Assembly (NCBI GenBank): GCA_003695505.1 | Contig: RFIY01000354.1 | Coordinates: 1 to 14,001 of the forward strand | Origin: J088 sp003695505 [NCBI: Candidatus Dadabacteria bacterium] | GTDB taxonomy: Bacteria > J088 | Direction: 5' to 3' | Length of the DNA: 14,001 nucleotides | Shown: piece by piece, positions 6,761-12,685 of the stretch | Layout: each line of letters begins with the position of its first letter | Numbering within the stretch: position 1 is the stretch's first letter | Position numbers and translations under genes: made by a program | Notes under the pieces: generated by a model | Seen by the model: the letters and a program-made list of their open reading frames with translations, nothing else | Told to the model about the DNA's origin: nothing | The model's database searches: none

Positions 6761-7867
6761 TCAGCGTCCAAGCACGCGACGCAACGCCGCCACAAAAAAG
6801 GCGTTCTCGTCGTCTGTGCCGGTATTGACCCGCAAATGGTGGGGCAAGCCAAAACCCCGCATCGAGCGCACGATGACCCCTTCGTGCAACAGCGCCTCGA
6901 ACAATTCATCGGCGGGGCGCGGAACGTCGAAGAGCACGAAATTGGCCTGCGACGGGTGCACGCGCAACCCGATCTGTCCGAGTTCTGCGGTCAGCCATTC
7001 GATGGAGCGACGATTCTGCTCGACGACACGATCGAGAAATTCGGTGTCGTCCAGCGCGGCAACCGCGGCGCCCTGCCCCATGCGGTTGACATTGAACGGC
7101 TGCCGGACGCGCTGCATCATGTCGATCGCAGATGGATGCCCAACGCCCCAGCCGATGCGCAGCCCGGCAAGTCCATACGCCTTCGAAAAGGTTCGGGTCA
7201 CGAACACATTCGGGAATTCACTCAGCAGATCGAGCCCATCCGAAACCTGATCCGGATCGGCATATTCGGCATAGGCCGCATCGTAGACAACGATGCGGTT
7301 GGGCGAAATCCGCCCGAGAAACGAACGCATCTGCGCGCGTGAACACGCCGTACCGGTTGGATTGTTCGGATTGGCCACAAAGATCAGGCGGGCATCGTGC
7401 GCTTCGGCGAGGTCTGCCAGCGCATCCAGATCGTACGCCAGCCCATCCATCGGCGCAGTGATGTATCGCGCCCCCAACGCCTGCGACAACAGACCGTAGA
7501 CTGCGAAAGTGATGGCCGCCGAAACAACCGTCTCGCCTGGCCGGACAAACGTGCGCAGCGCCAGTTCGAGCAGCTCGTTCGAACCGTTGCCGGTGATGAT
7601 CTGCTCGACCGGCACGGCAATCTTCGTTGACAGCGCCTCGCGCAGCTCACGCGCCGCGCCGTCCGGATAACGGTGCATTTCGGACGCCATCTGCTGCATC
7701 CGCGTGATCGCTGCCGGCGATGGTCCGAACGGATTTTCGTTCGAAGCCAGCTTGACGATTCGTTCGAGTCCAAGCTCGCGCTGCAGATCTTCGACCGGTT
7801 TGCCGGGTTCATACGGATGCAGCTCAGCAATGCCGGAATGCACGAGTCTGGTCGCGTCAAACGTCAT
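6761..7867 (-). CDS. hisC: HisC-family aminotransferase, probably aromatic (HisC2/HisHb type)
   Basis: A 368-residue fold-type I PLP aminotransferase of the histidinol-phosphate family. Motifs are KLASNENPFGPSP (39-51), GNGSNELL (93-100), NPNNPTGT (166-173), D196 in VYDAAYAEY, and the PLP lysine K229 in TFSKAYGLAGLRIGW. Sitting between pheA and tyrA, with no other histidine genes near, it most likely transaminates phenylpyruvate, hydroxyphenylpyruvate or prephenate, as its counterpart (HisHb) in the mixed-function supraoperon is thought to do, perhaps with histidinol-phosphate activity as well. The usual DEAY block reads DAAY. The start ATG 7867 has GGAG 7 nt upstream and overlaps the end of pheA by 11 nt. 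A 40-residue extension to 7987 lies inside pheA and is not expected. Confidence 0.92.
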   Translation of the reverse strand: MTFDATRLVHSGIAELHPYEPGKPVEDLQRELGLERIVKLASNENPFGPSPAAITRMQQMASEMHRYPDGAARELREALSTKIAVPVEQIITGNGSNELLELALRTFVRPGETVVSAAITFAVYGLLSQALGARYITAPMDGLAYDLDALADLAEAHDARLIFVANPNNPTGTACSRAQMRSFLGRISPNRIVVYDAAYAEYADPDQVSDGLDLLSEFPNVFVTRTFSKAYGLAGLRIGWGVGHPSAIDMMQRVRQPFNVNRMGQGAAVAALDDTEFLDRVVEQNRRSIEWLTAELGQIGLRVHPSQANFVLFDVPRPADELFEALLHEGVIVRSMRGFGLPHHLRVNTGTDDENAFFVAALRRVLGR

Positions 7868-8951
7868 CGCCAACTCCTGCCGCCGCCGAAAAGACGCCGA
7901 GGATGCGCGCGTGTACGCCTGACTGTTGCAGCGCCTGCAGCGCGGCGCTTTCGCGCTCACCCTGCGCGTTCCCCTGCATCTCAACAAAGAATCGGTACTC
8001 CCAGGGTCGGGAGCGCGCCGGACGACTGTCGATCTGCGTCAGATTCAGTTCGTATTCGGCAAACACCTGCAAGGCACGCGCCAGGCTGCCCGGCTCGTGC
8101 GGCAACACCAGCATCAGCGCAGTCTTGTCGCCTTGACCGGCCGGCTCTCGCCCGACGACCCAGAATCGCGTGCGATTATCGGCGCGATCCTCGACCGGTC
8201 CGGCGAGCACAGGCAGACGAGCCGCGGCAACGACCAGCGGCCCGGCTATCGCCGCCGCGCCCTGCTCGGACGCCGCGCGCTCGGCCGCGGCAGCGGTACT
8301 TTCAACCGTAACGAGCGGTACCCCGTTCAGATGCGCGCGAAGCCACTGGCGCGCCTGCCGAAGCGGCTGTGCGTGAGAATAGACGACCCGCACATCCTCG
8401 AGATTTTCCACATTCGACAACAGATACAGTTCAACCGGCACAATGACTTCACCGACAACCTGCAGCTCGTGTTCGACGACCAGATCGAACGTCGTGCCAA
8501 TGAAACCTTCGAGCGCGTTTTCGACCGGCAACACTCCGGCCTCGACTTCACCCCGCGCCACCGCCTCGGCGACATCGGCGAACTCCGCCTGCGGTGCCAG
8601 TTCCACTTCTGGCCCGAAATAGTCGAGTACCGCCTGGTGCGAAAACGTATTACAGGGGCCAAGAAAGGCGATACGCGGCGGCTGCTCAAGATTCCGACAG
8701 GCACGAATGACCTGCTGGAAAATCAGCCGCACGGCCTGATCCGACAGGGGGCCGTCGTTCAGTGCCGCCAGCGCGTCGAGTACCGACCGCTCGCGTTCTG
8801 GATCGTAAATCGGCAACCCGTGCGCCTGCTTGATGTGGCCAATCTCGAGTGCAACACGAGCGCGTTCGGCCAGCAGACGCAACAACTCGCGGTCACAGCG
8901 GTCGATGCGCTCTCGCAGAGATTGCAACTCGGAGCGGGGATCATCAGTCAT
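7857..8951 (-). CDS. pheA: Bifunctional chorismate mutase / prephenate dehydratase (P-protein)
   Basis: A 364-residue P-protein that turns chorismate into phenylpyruvate. The AroQ chorismate mutase helix bundle spans about 5-85 (LRERIDRCDRELLRLLAERA, with IGHIKQ). The dehydratase spans about 92-268, with VPVEN-type LPVENALEG (141-149), VESTAAAAE (216-224) and the essential TRF at 261-263. An ACT domain at about 277-355 has PGSLARAL (287-294) and IDSRPARSRPWEYRFF (307-322), counterparts of the GALV and ESRP motifs that bind phenylalanine for feedback inhibition. The normally near-invariant FLGPxGTFS block reads FLGPCNTFS here. The start ATG 8951 has only a weak GAAG upstream. It is the first gene of the aromatic operon in this window, with a promoter candidate just upstream; serC, usually next to it, is missing. 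Confidence 0.96.
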   Translation of the reverse strand: MTDDPRSELQSLRERIDRCDRELLRLLAERARVALEIGHIKQAHGLPIYDPERERSVLDALAALNDGPLSDQAVRLIFQQVIRACRNLEQPPRIAFLGPCNTFSHQAVLDYFGPEVELAPQAEFADVAEAVARGEVEAGVLPVENALEGFIGTTFDLVVEHELQVVGEVIVPVELYLLSNVENLEDVRVVYSHAQPLRQARQWLRAHLNGVPLVTVESTAAAAERAASEQGAAAIAGPLVVAAARLPVLAGPVEDRADNRTRFWVVGREPAGQGDKTALMLVLPHEPGSLARALQVFAEYELNLTQIDSRPARSRPWEYRFFVEMQGNAQGERESAALQALQQSGVHARILGVFSAAAGVGDDV

Positions 8952-9019
8952 CAGATGTCACAATTCTTCATGCAGGGTTCGCACGACCCACCGAACCGGT
9001 CCTGCCCGGAGGCGGGTCT
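8952..9019 (-). promoter_or_regulatory. pheA leader with a hairpin and a six-codon ORF
   Basis: The presumed 5' untranslated region of pheA. It holds a 6-bp hairpin, GGTTCG/CGAACC (8976-8981/8992-8997), without a U-tract. It also holds a tiny ORF (ATG 8971, MKNCDI, TGA 8953-8951) whose stop overlaps the pheA ATG as TGATG. The peptide has no Phe codon, so classical phenylalanine attenuation is not supported, and no Shine-Dalgarno precedes it. Confidence 0.3.
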
Positions 9020-9025
9020 CTGGCT

Positions 9026-9052
9026 ATTATACCCGCGCGCGCCGCCAGCCAA
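9026..9052 (-). promoter_or_regulatory. Candidate pheA operon promoter
   Basis: A perfect TATAAT (9031-9026, minus strand) overlaps the TAA stop of the upstream peptidase gene. TTGGCT (9052-9047), four of six matches to a -35 box, lies 15 nt upstream, a short spacer. The predicted start near 9019 gives a leader of about 68 nt to pheA. It separates the aromatic operon from the peptidase gene, which has no terminator of its own. Confidence 0.5.
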
Positions 9053-10178
9053 GCAGAACCAGCAACGCAGCCGCCCACCAGACTGCACCATCTGGCGCAG
9101 CGGTCCCCGCGGCACAACCGCCTGACGGCGGTTGTTGCACCAGATCGGGCGGCCTCCAGCGTAACGTCATCGTGACCCGTGGCTGATCCGGTATAAAACG
9201 CCACTCGACGGTCAGTGCCCCACCCTCGACCGTTAGCGGCACCTCGCCGAGCCGCGCTTCATCCGGCCCAATCAGCACCTCGTACAACCGTTCGAACGTC
9301 CCGTCACGTCCGTACCAGTCGATTTCAAACATCCAGCCCTCGTCGTCCACCACCCCGGGCAGTGGTTGCAACCCGAACCAGACGCCGCCACTCGCAAATG
9401 GGACGCGAAGCACGTCTTCCGGGTAGATCGTCCGGCGCTCGGGCCGCGACTCGGTCGGCTGCACATCACGGACTTCGGCCCAGCCCCGCCGGACACGCAG
9501 CACAGGATCCAGCGGCGCGACCGGGTCGGCGATCCAGCCCATCAATGTCAGGGCGCGCTCGTTCCGGTCACTGTGCGGGTCATACCAGTCCGGGAAACCA
9601 AGAAAATGGCCGATTTCATGGAGCGCCGCCTGTGGCCCCGTCGCGACAAGCAGATCATAGCCCAGCGCACCCGTTTCGGCGATCAGCCAGCGACCCGGCA
9701 AGTAAAAGCCTGCGCCGGACACCGCACCCGGCGCGGCAATCAGCAGATATGCATCGGGCGGATCGGTGCTGCGCCGATAACGCACGTCGAGCTGGACGAT
9801 CCACGGGCGCAGTGCCGCCGGGTCAAATGGATCAAGACGGCAATCCGCACAACGCCGCCACTCGACCGGCTCAGCGGTGCGAAAGCGCAGATCGCTGCGC
9901 CCGCCCGAGGTGCGATCCCAGAAACGCTGCGCGTAGTCGGCAAATCCCCAGGCCCACGAAGGCGCGGGCTCAACGTCTCCATCAACGATCGCCGTGACCG
10001 GTACGACCTCTACGACGCGGCCGCGCGTCAGGCCGGGCCCGAATGCAGCCTGCTGCGCCGCGCTCAACGACGGCAGCACAACCGCAAGCAGCCCGCATGC
10101 AACCGCCTGCAGTAAAAGAGGTTTTACCGCACCCGCGGCGCACCCTGCCCGAAATGGCTGTTTTGACAGAATCCCCAT
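9027..10178 (-). CDS. Secreted M6-like metallopeptidase with a C-terminal sorting-like tail
   Basis: A 383-residue protein from ATG 10178. It has a signal peptide (core LLLQAVACGLLAVVLPSL, cut after LSA near residue 40). The zinc motif HEIGHFLGFPD (187-197) has the form HExxHxxGxxD, with Asp as third ligand. A Met-turn-like TLMGW (211-215) and then PVLRVRRGWAEV (225-236) follow in the order seen in M6 (immune inhibitor A-like) peptidases. CADC (110-113) may form a disulfide. The C-terminus reads PSGGCAAG, a hydrophobic helix (about 364-378) and a basic end WRRARV, a three-part tail like GlyGly-CTERM or similar Cys-containing sorting signals. The product is probably a surface or exported protease of unknown substrate. 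An alternative TTG start at 10199 adds seven residues. No Shine-Dalgarno is seen. It stands where serC would be in related operons. Confidence 0.75.
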   Translation of the reverse strand: MGILSKQPFRAGCAAGAVKPLLLQAVACGLLAVVLPSLSAAQQAAFGPGLTRGRVVEVVPVTAIVDGDVEPAPSWAWGFADYAQRFWDRTSGGRSDLRFRTAEPVEWRRCADCRLDPFDPAALRPWIVQLDVRYRRSTDPPDAYLLIAAPGAVSGAGFYLPGRWLIAETGALGYDLLVATGPQAALHEIGHFLGFPDWYDPHSDRNERALTLMGWIADPVAPLDPVLRVRRGWAEVRDVQPTESRPERRTIYPEDVLRVPFASGGVWFGLQPLPGVVDDEGWMFEIDWYGRDGTFERLYEVLIGPDEARLGEVPLTVEGGALTVEWRFIPDQPRVTMTLRWRPPDLVQQPPSGGCAAGTAAPDGAVWWAAALLVLLGWRRARV

Positions 10179-10192
10179 GGATTCATTATCAT
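10163..10192 (+). promoter_or_regulatory. Strong promoter candidate for the plus-strand operon
   Basis: A perfect -35 TTGACA (10163-10168) is followed after 18 nt by TATCAT (10187-10192), five of six matches to the -10 box. Transcription would start near 10199, about 44 nt before the ATG at 10243. The -35 lies within the opening codons of the opposite-strand peptidase gene, so the two transcripts overlap or compete. Confidence 0.65.
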
Positions 10193-10193
10193 A
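10185..10193 (-). promoter_or_regulatory. Possible -10 element for the M6-like peptidase gene
   Basis: The minus strand reads TTATGATAATG here, giving TATGAT (10193-10188) or GATAAT (10190-10185). Either would place the transcription start within a few bases of ATG 10178, so the mRNA could be leaderless or nearly so; that would explain the missing Shine-Dalgarno. It shares bases with the plus-strand -10. No clear -35 was found. Confidence 0.3.
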
Positions 10194-10242
10194 AGGCAAC
10201 GATCCCCCCTACGGCGAGCGTGAACATGAAGGAGCTTCGATC

Positions 10243-10866
10243 ATGGCCGCAAGCAATTCTCTGTTGGACCGGCTGATGGCGCTGGGCGAAGATCGCCTCG
10301 AAGACGCCCTCGAAGAACTCGCGAACAACCCGCTTGTCGGCAGTCTTGCTGAACAAATGATTGACCGCGCACGCCAGGCGCGCGAGCGCGCCGAGGATCG
10401 GATGCAGGAGCTGTTTCGTTCGCTGCAACTTCCTCCCCGTGAAGAGCTCGACAAGGTTGCAGACCGCGTGGAAGCGGCTGAACAGCGCATCGCAGGCCTT
10501 CTGGAGCGTGCAGACGCACTTCTGAAAGCCGCGCAGGAGAAAGCCGAAGCCGCGAAGGCCGCTGCAGCAAAACCGAAAACACCGGCAAAGAAATCGACCG
10601 CAAAGAAGGCTCCTGCGAAAAAGACCGCCGCGAAGAAGGCCACGGCAAAGAAAGCAGCGAGTGCGGGCAAGAAGTCGGCGACAAAGCAGGCGGCCAGCAA
10701 ATCCGGCGCAAAAAAGGCCGCGACGGGCGCCAAAAAGAAGGCGTCGGGCACTGCTGCAAAGAATGCCACGGCGAAGAAATCCACCGCCAAAAAAACAACA
10801 ACGGCAAAAAAATCGACCGCCCGCAAGACGACCAGCAGCAGCGCTGCAAAAAAGAAAAGCTCCTGA
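10243..10866 (+). CDS. PhaF/AlgP-like protein: helical N-terminus with histone-H1-like Lys/Ala tail
   Basis: A 207-residue protein in two parts. Residues 1-105 are charged, leucine-rich and heptad-like (RLEDALEELANN, DRARQARERAEDRM, KVADRVEAAEQRIAGLLERADALL), predicted to be coiled coil. Residues about 106-207 are almost only Ala, Lys, Thr and Ser in repeats such as AKKSTAKKAPAKKTAAKK, like the C-termini of histone H1, AlgP and the phasin PhaF. Such tails bind DNA without sequence specificity; in PhaF this links polyester granules to the nucleoid. The N-terminus only loosely resembles phasins, so a granule role is inference. AAGGAG (10229-10234) lies 8 nt before the ATG. It is the first gene of a four-gene run, after a strong promoter. 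Two A7 tracts (10789-10795, 10806-10812) in the tail are slippage-prone. Confidence 0.75.
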   Translation: MAASNSLLDRLMALGEDRLEDALEELANNPLVGSLAEQMIDRARQARERAEDRMQELFRSLQLPPREELDKVADRVEAAEQRIAGLLERADALLKAAQEKAEAAKAAAAKPKTPAKKSTAKKAPAKKTAAKKATAKKAASAGKKSATKQAASKSGAKKAATGAKKKASGTAAKNATAKKSTAKKTTTAKKSTARKTTSSSAAKKKSS

Positions 10867-10889
10867 GCTCCTGAGGCGCCCGAACGCCA

Positions 10890-11867
10890 ATGGCACGCAA
10901 GAACGAAAGCATCGCCGTCACCGGACTCAATACATTCGTTGGACGCGAAGTCGTCAAGCGGCTGACGCGCGATGGCCGGCGGGTGGTTGGAATCGACCTC
11001 GATCGTCCACGCGACCTGCCGCAGTCGGTACAGTTTTACAAGGTGGATCTGACCCTGCCGACTTCCGATGCGATTCTCGCCGACATCTTCCGGCGCGAAA
11101 AGGTCGGCCGCCTGATTCATCTGTCGTTTCTGAGTCGCCCCAGCCGCAACGTGTCCTGGCAGCATGAGCTGCAGGTGATCGGCACGTTGCACCTGCTGCA
11201 CGCCTGCGCGGCGGAAAATGTCAAACAAATCGTCGTCAAGTCGCGCACGATGGTCTACGGCGCGCACCCGCTCAACCCGAATTATCTGACCGAGGACGCA
11301 CCGCTACGTGGCGTTGACGGCTACCGCTGGGTCGGAGATCTGGTCGAAGTCGAACAGATTCTGCAGCGCTACCGCAGTCGGCACCTCGATGCGAACGTCA
11401 TTTCACTGCGATTCGCGCCAATCCTGGGTCCGACGGTGCGCAACGTCTTTACGCTTCTGTTCGGCCAGCCGGCGGTCATGACGCTGTTCGGATACGATCC
11501 ACTCTGGCAGCTTGTCCATGAAGAAGACGCGATCGCGGCGGTACTGCGCGCGGCCGACGCTGACGCGAACGGCGCGTTCAATATCGTTGGACGGCACGTC
11601 CTGCCGCTATCCAGCCTGATTTACCTGGCTGGACGCGTCAATCTGCCGGTACCGCACCCGCTTGCATATGGTCTGGTGCGCACCGCCTGGCTCGCTGGTG
11701 CATCACCCGTGCCGGCCGAGCACCTGGACTATGCACGCTTTCTCTGGGTCGCCGACGGCGCACGCGCTGAAGCGGCGCTTGGCTTTGTCCCAACCTATTC
11801 GACACGCGAAACCATGGAGCAGTTTGCTGGCGTTCAGCGGCTGCGCGACGCCCATCTCGCCGCCTGA
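10890..11867 (+). CDS. Extended-SDR (NAD-dependent epimerase/dehydratase-like) protein with degenerate active site
   Basis: A 325-residue protein of the GalE-like extended SDR fold. The N-terminal strand and glycine loop read AVTGLNTFVG (9-18), with Thr where the middle Gly of TGxxGxxG is expected. VVGIDLDRP (32-40) is the second strand, whose Asp suggests NAD(H). VKSRTMVYG (116-124) matches the SSxxVYG block, but the catalytic Ser/Thr position appears to be Arg119. The YxxxK motif reads Y145-R-W-V-G149, without the lysine. LRFAPILGP (173-181) and the C-terminal part are normal. It may therefore bind a dinucleotide without the usual catalysis, or act by another route. Mycobacterial Rv0501 (annotated galE2), next to acyltransferase Rv0502, is a similar pairing as I recall it. 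It starts 23 nt after the H1-like gene and has only a weak, distant GAGG. Confidence 0.8.
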   Translation: MARKNESIAVTGLNTFVGREVVKRLTRDGRRVVGIDLDRPRDLPQSVQFYKVDLTLPTSDAILADIFRREKVGRLIHLSFLSRPSRNVSWQHELQVIGTLHLLHACAAENVKQIVVKSRTMVYGAHPLNPNYLTEDAPLRGVDGYRWVGDLVEVEQILQRYRSRHLDANVISLRFAPILGPTVRNVFTLLFGQPAVMTLFGYDPLWQLVHEEDAIAAVLRAADADANGAFNIVGRHVLPLSSLIYLAGRVNLPVPHPLAYGLVRTAWLAGASPVPAEHLDYARFLWVADGARAEAALGFVPTYSTRETMEQFAGVQRLRDAHLAA

Positions 11868-11917
11868 CGGCTGGAGCCGCTCACGGGCGAAGGGCACGAT
11901 ACGAGAGGGATCCGAGG

Positions 11918-12685
11918 GTGGTACGTACTGCATTCATCAATGAAAAAGGCGGCACCGGCAAGACCACGCTGGCCGTCCACACCGCAGCCTGGATTGCCGA
12001 GAATCTGGGCAAGAAGGTGCTGCTGGTCGACATGGATCCACAGGGTCAGGTCGGCAAGACGCTTGGTTTTCCCGCACGCGACGAGCGGCATCCGGCTTCG
12101 ACACTGTTGCAGGACAAGGAAGCTCGCCCCGGAGATCTCGCCGAGCCGACCGCCATCGACAACCTCGATGTCATCCGCTCCGACAAAACGCTCGCATCCG
12201 TCGCCGAAAAAATCGCTCGCCGCAAGGATGCGCACCGCATTCTCGACGAGAAGTTTCAGCGTTACCGCAAGCACGATGTGGTCATTTTCGACAGCCCACC
12301 GAGCCTGGGCATCCTGACGCAGAACATCCTCTGGGCCAGCCAGAATGTCGTATTGCCGGTCGCCTGTACCTATCTGGCGCTGGATGGATGCGCCGAGCTG
12401 ATCCAGACCATCGACCAGGTTCAGGAAGAATCCGGACGCAAGACTCCGGCGGTTTGCGCGATCGTGCCAACGTTCCGGCGGCGTACCCGCCTTGCCAATG
12501 AAATTCTGGAGCGTCTGGACGAGTATTTTCCCGACTGGCTGACCGATTCGATCGGTTTCTATGTCGCCGTCGACGAAGCGCAAAGTCACGGCAAGACGAT
12601 CTGGCAATACCGCAAACGATCAACGGCCGCTCAGGTCTTCAATGACGTCTGCGCTCAGATCGCGGCGCGAATGGGGGTCAAATGA
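11918..12685 (+). CDS. ParA-family ATPase without ParB
   Basis: A 255-residue ParA/Soj-type ATPase. The deviant Walker A is KGGTGKTT (10-17), with signature Lys10 and Lys15. Walker A' is LLVDMDPQGQ (35-44), and Walker B is VVIFDSPPSLGILTQN (121-136). LPVACTYLALDG (146-157) and the basic stretch TFRRRTRLANE (185-195) are also as in ParA proteins that bind DNA non-specifically. It lacks the N-terminal helix-turn-helix of plasmid P1-type ParA. No parB follows: the next gene is an acyltransferase overlapping by 4 nt (ATGA). Orphan ParA proteins usually position a cargo other than DNA, such as chemoreceptors, carboxysomes or granules. The start is GTG 11918, with GAGAGGGA about 8 nt upstream. The family is sure; the cargo is unknown. 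Confidence 0.9.
   Translation: MVRTAFINEKGGTGKTTLAVHTAAWIAENLGKKVLLVDMDPQGQVGKTLGFPARDERHPASTLLQDKEARPGDLAEPTAIDNLDVIRSDKTLASVAEKIARRKDAHRILDEKFQRYRKHDVVIFDSPPSLGILTQNILWASQNVVLPVACTYLALDGCAELIQTIDQVQEESGRKTPAVCAIVPTFRRRTRLANEILERLDEYFPDWLTDSIGFYVAVDEAQSHGKTIWQYRKRSTAAQVFNDVCAQIAARMGVK

Noticed and set aside
7926-9125. 399-codon open frame on the plus strand
   Set aside because: It is antisense to pheA and to the end of the peptidase gene, and shows no recognisable motif; pheA has complete domain motifs on the other strand.
10209-11267. 352-codon open frame on the minus strand rich in Phe and Ala
   Set aside because: The Phe/Ala-rich stretch is just the complement of the Lys/Ala tail codons of the H1-like gene; it resembles membrane protein by composition only.
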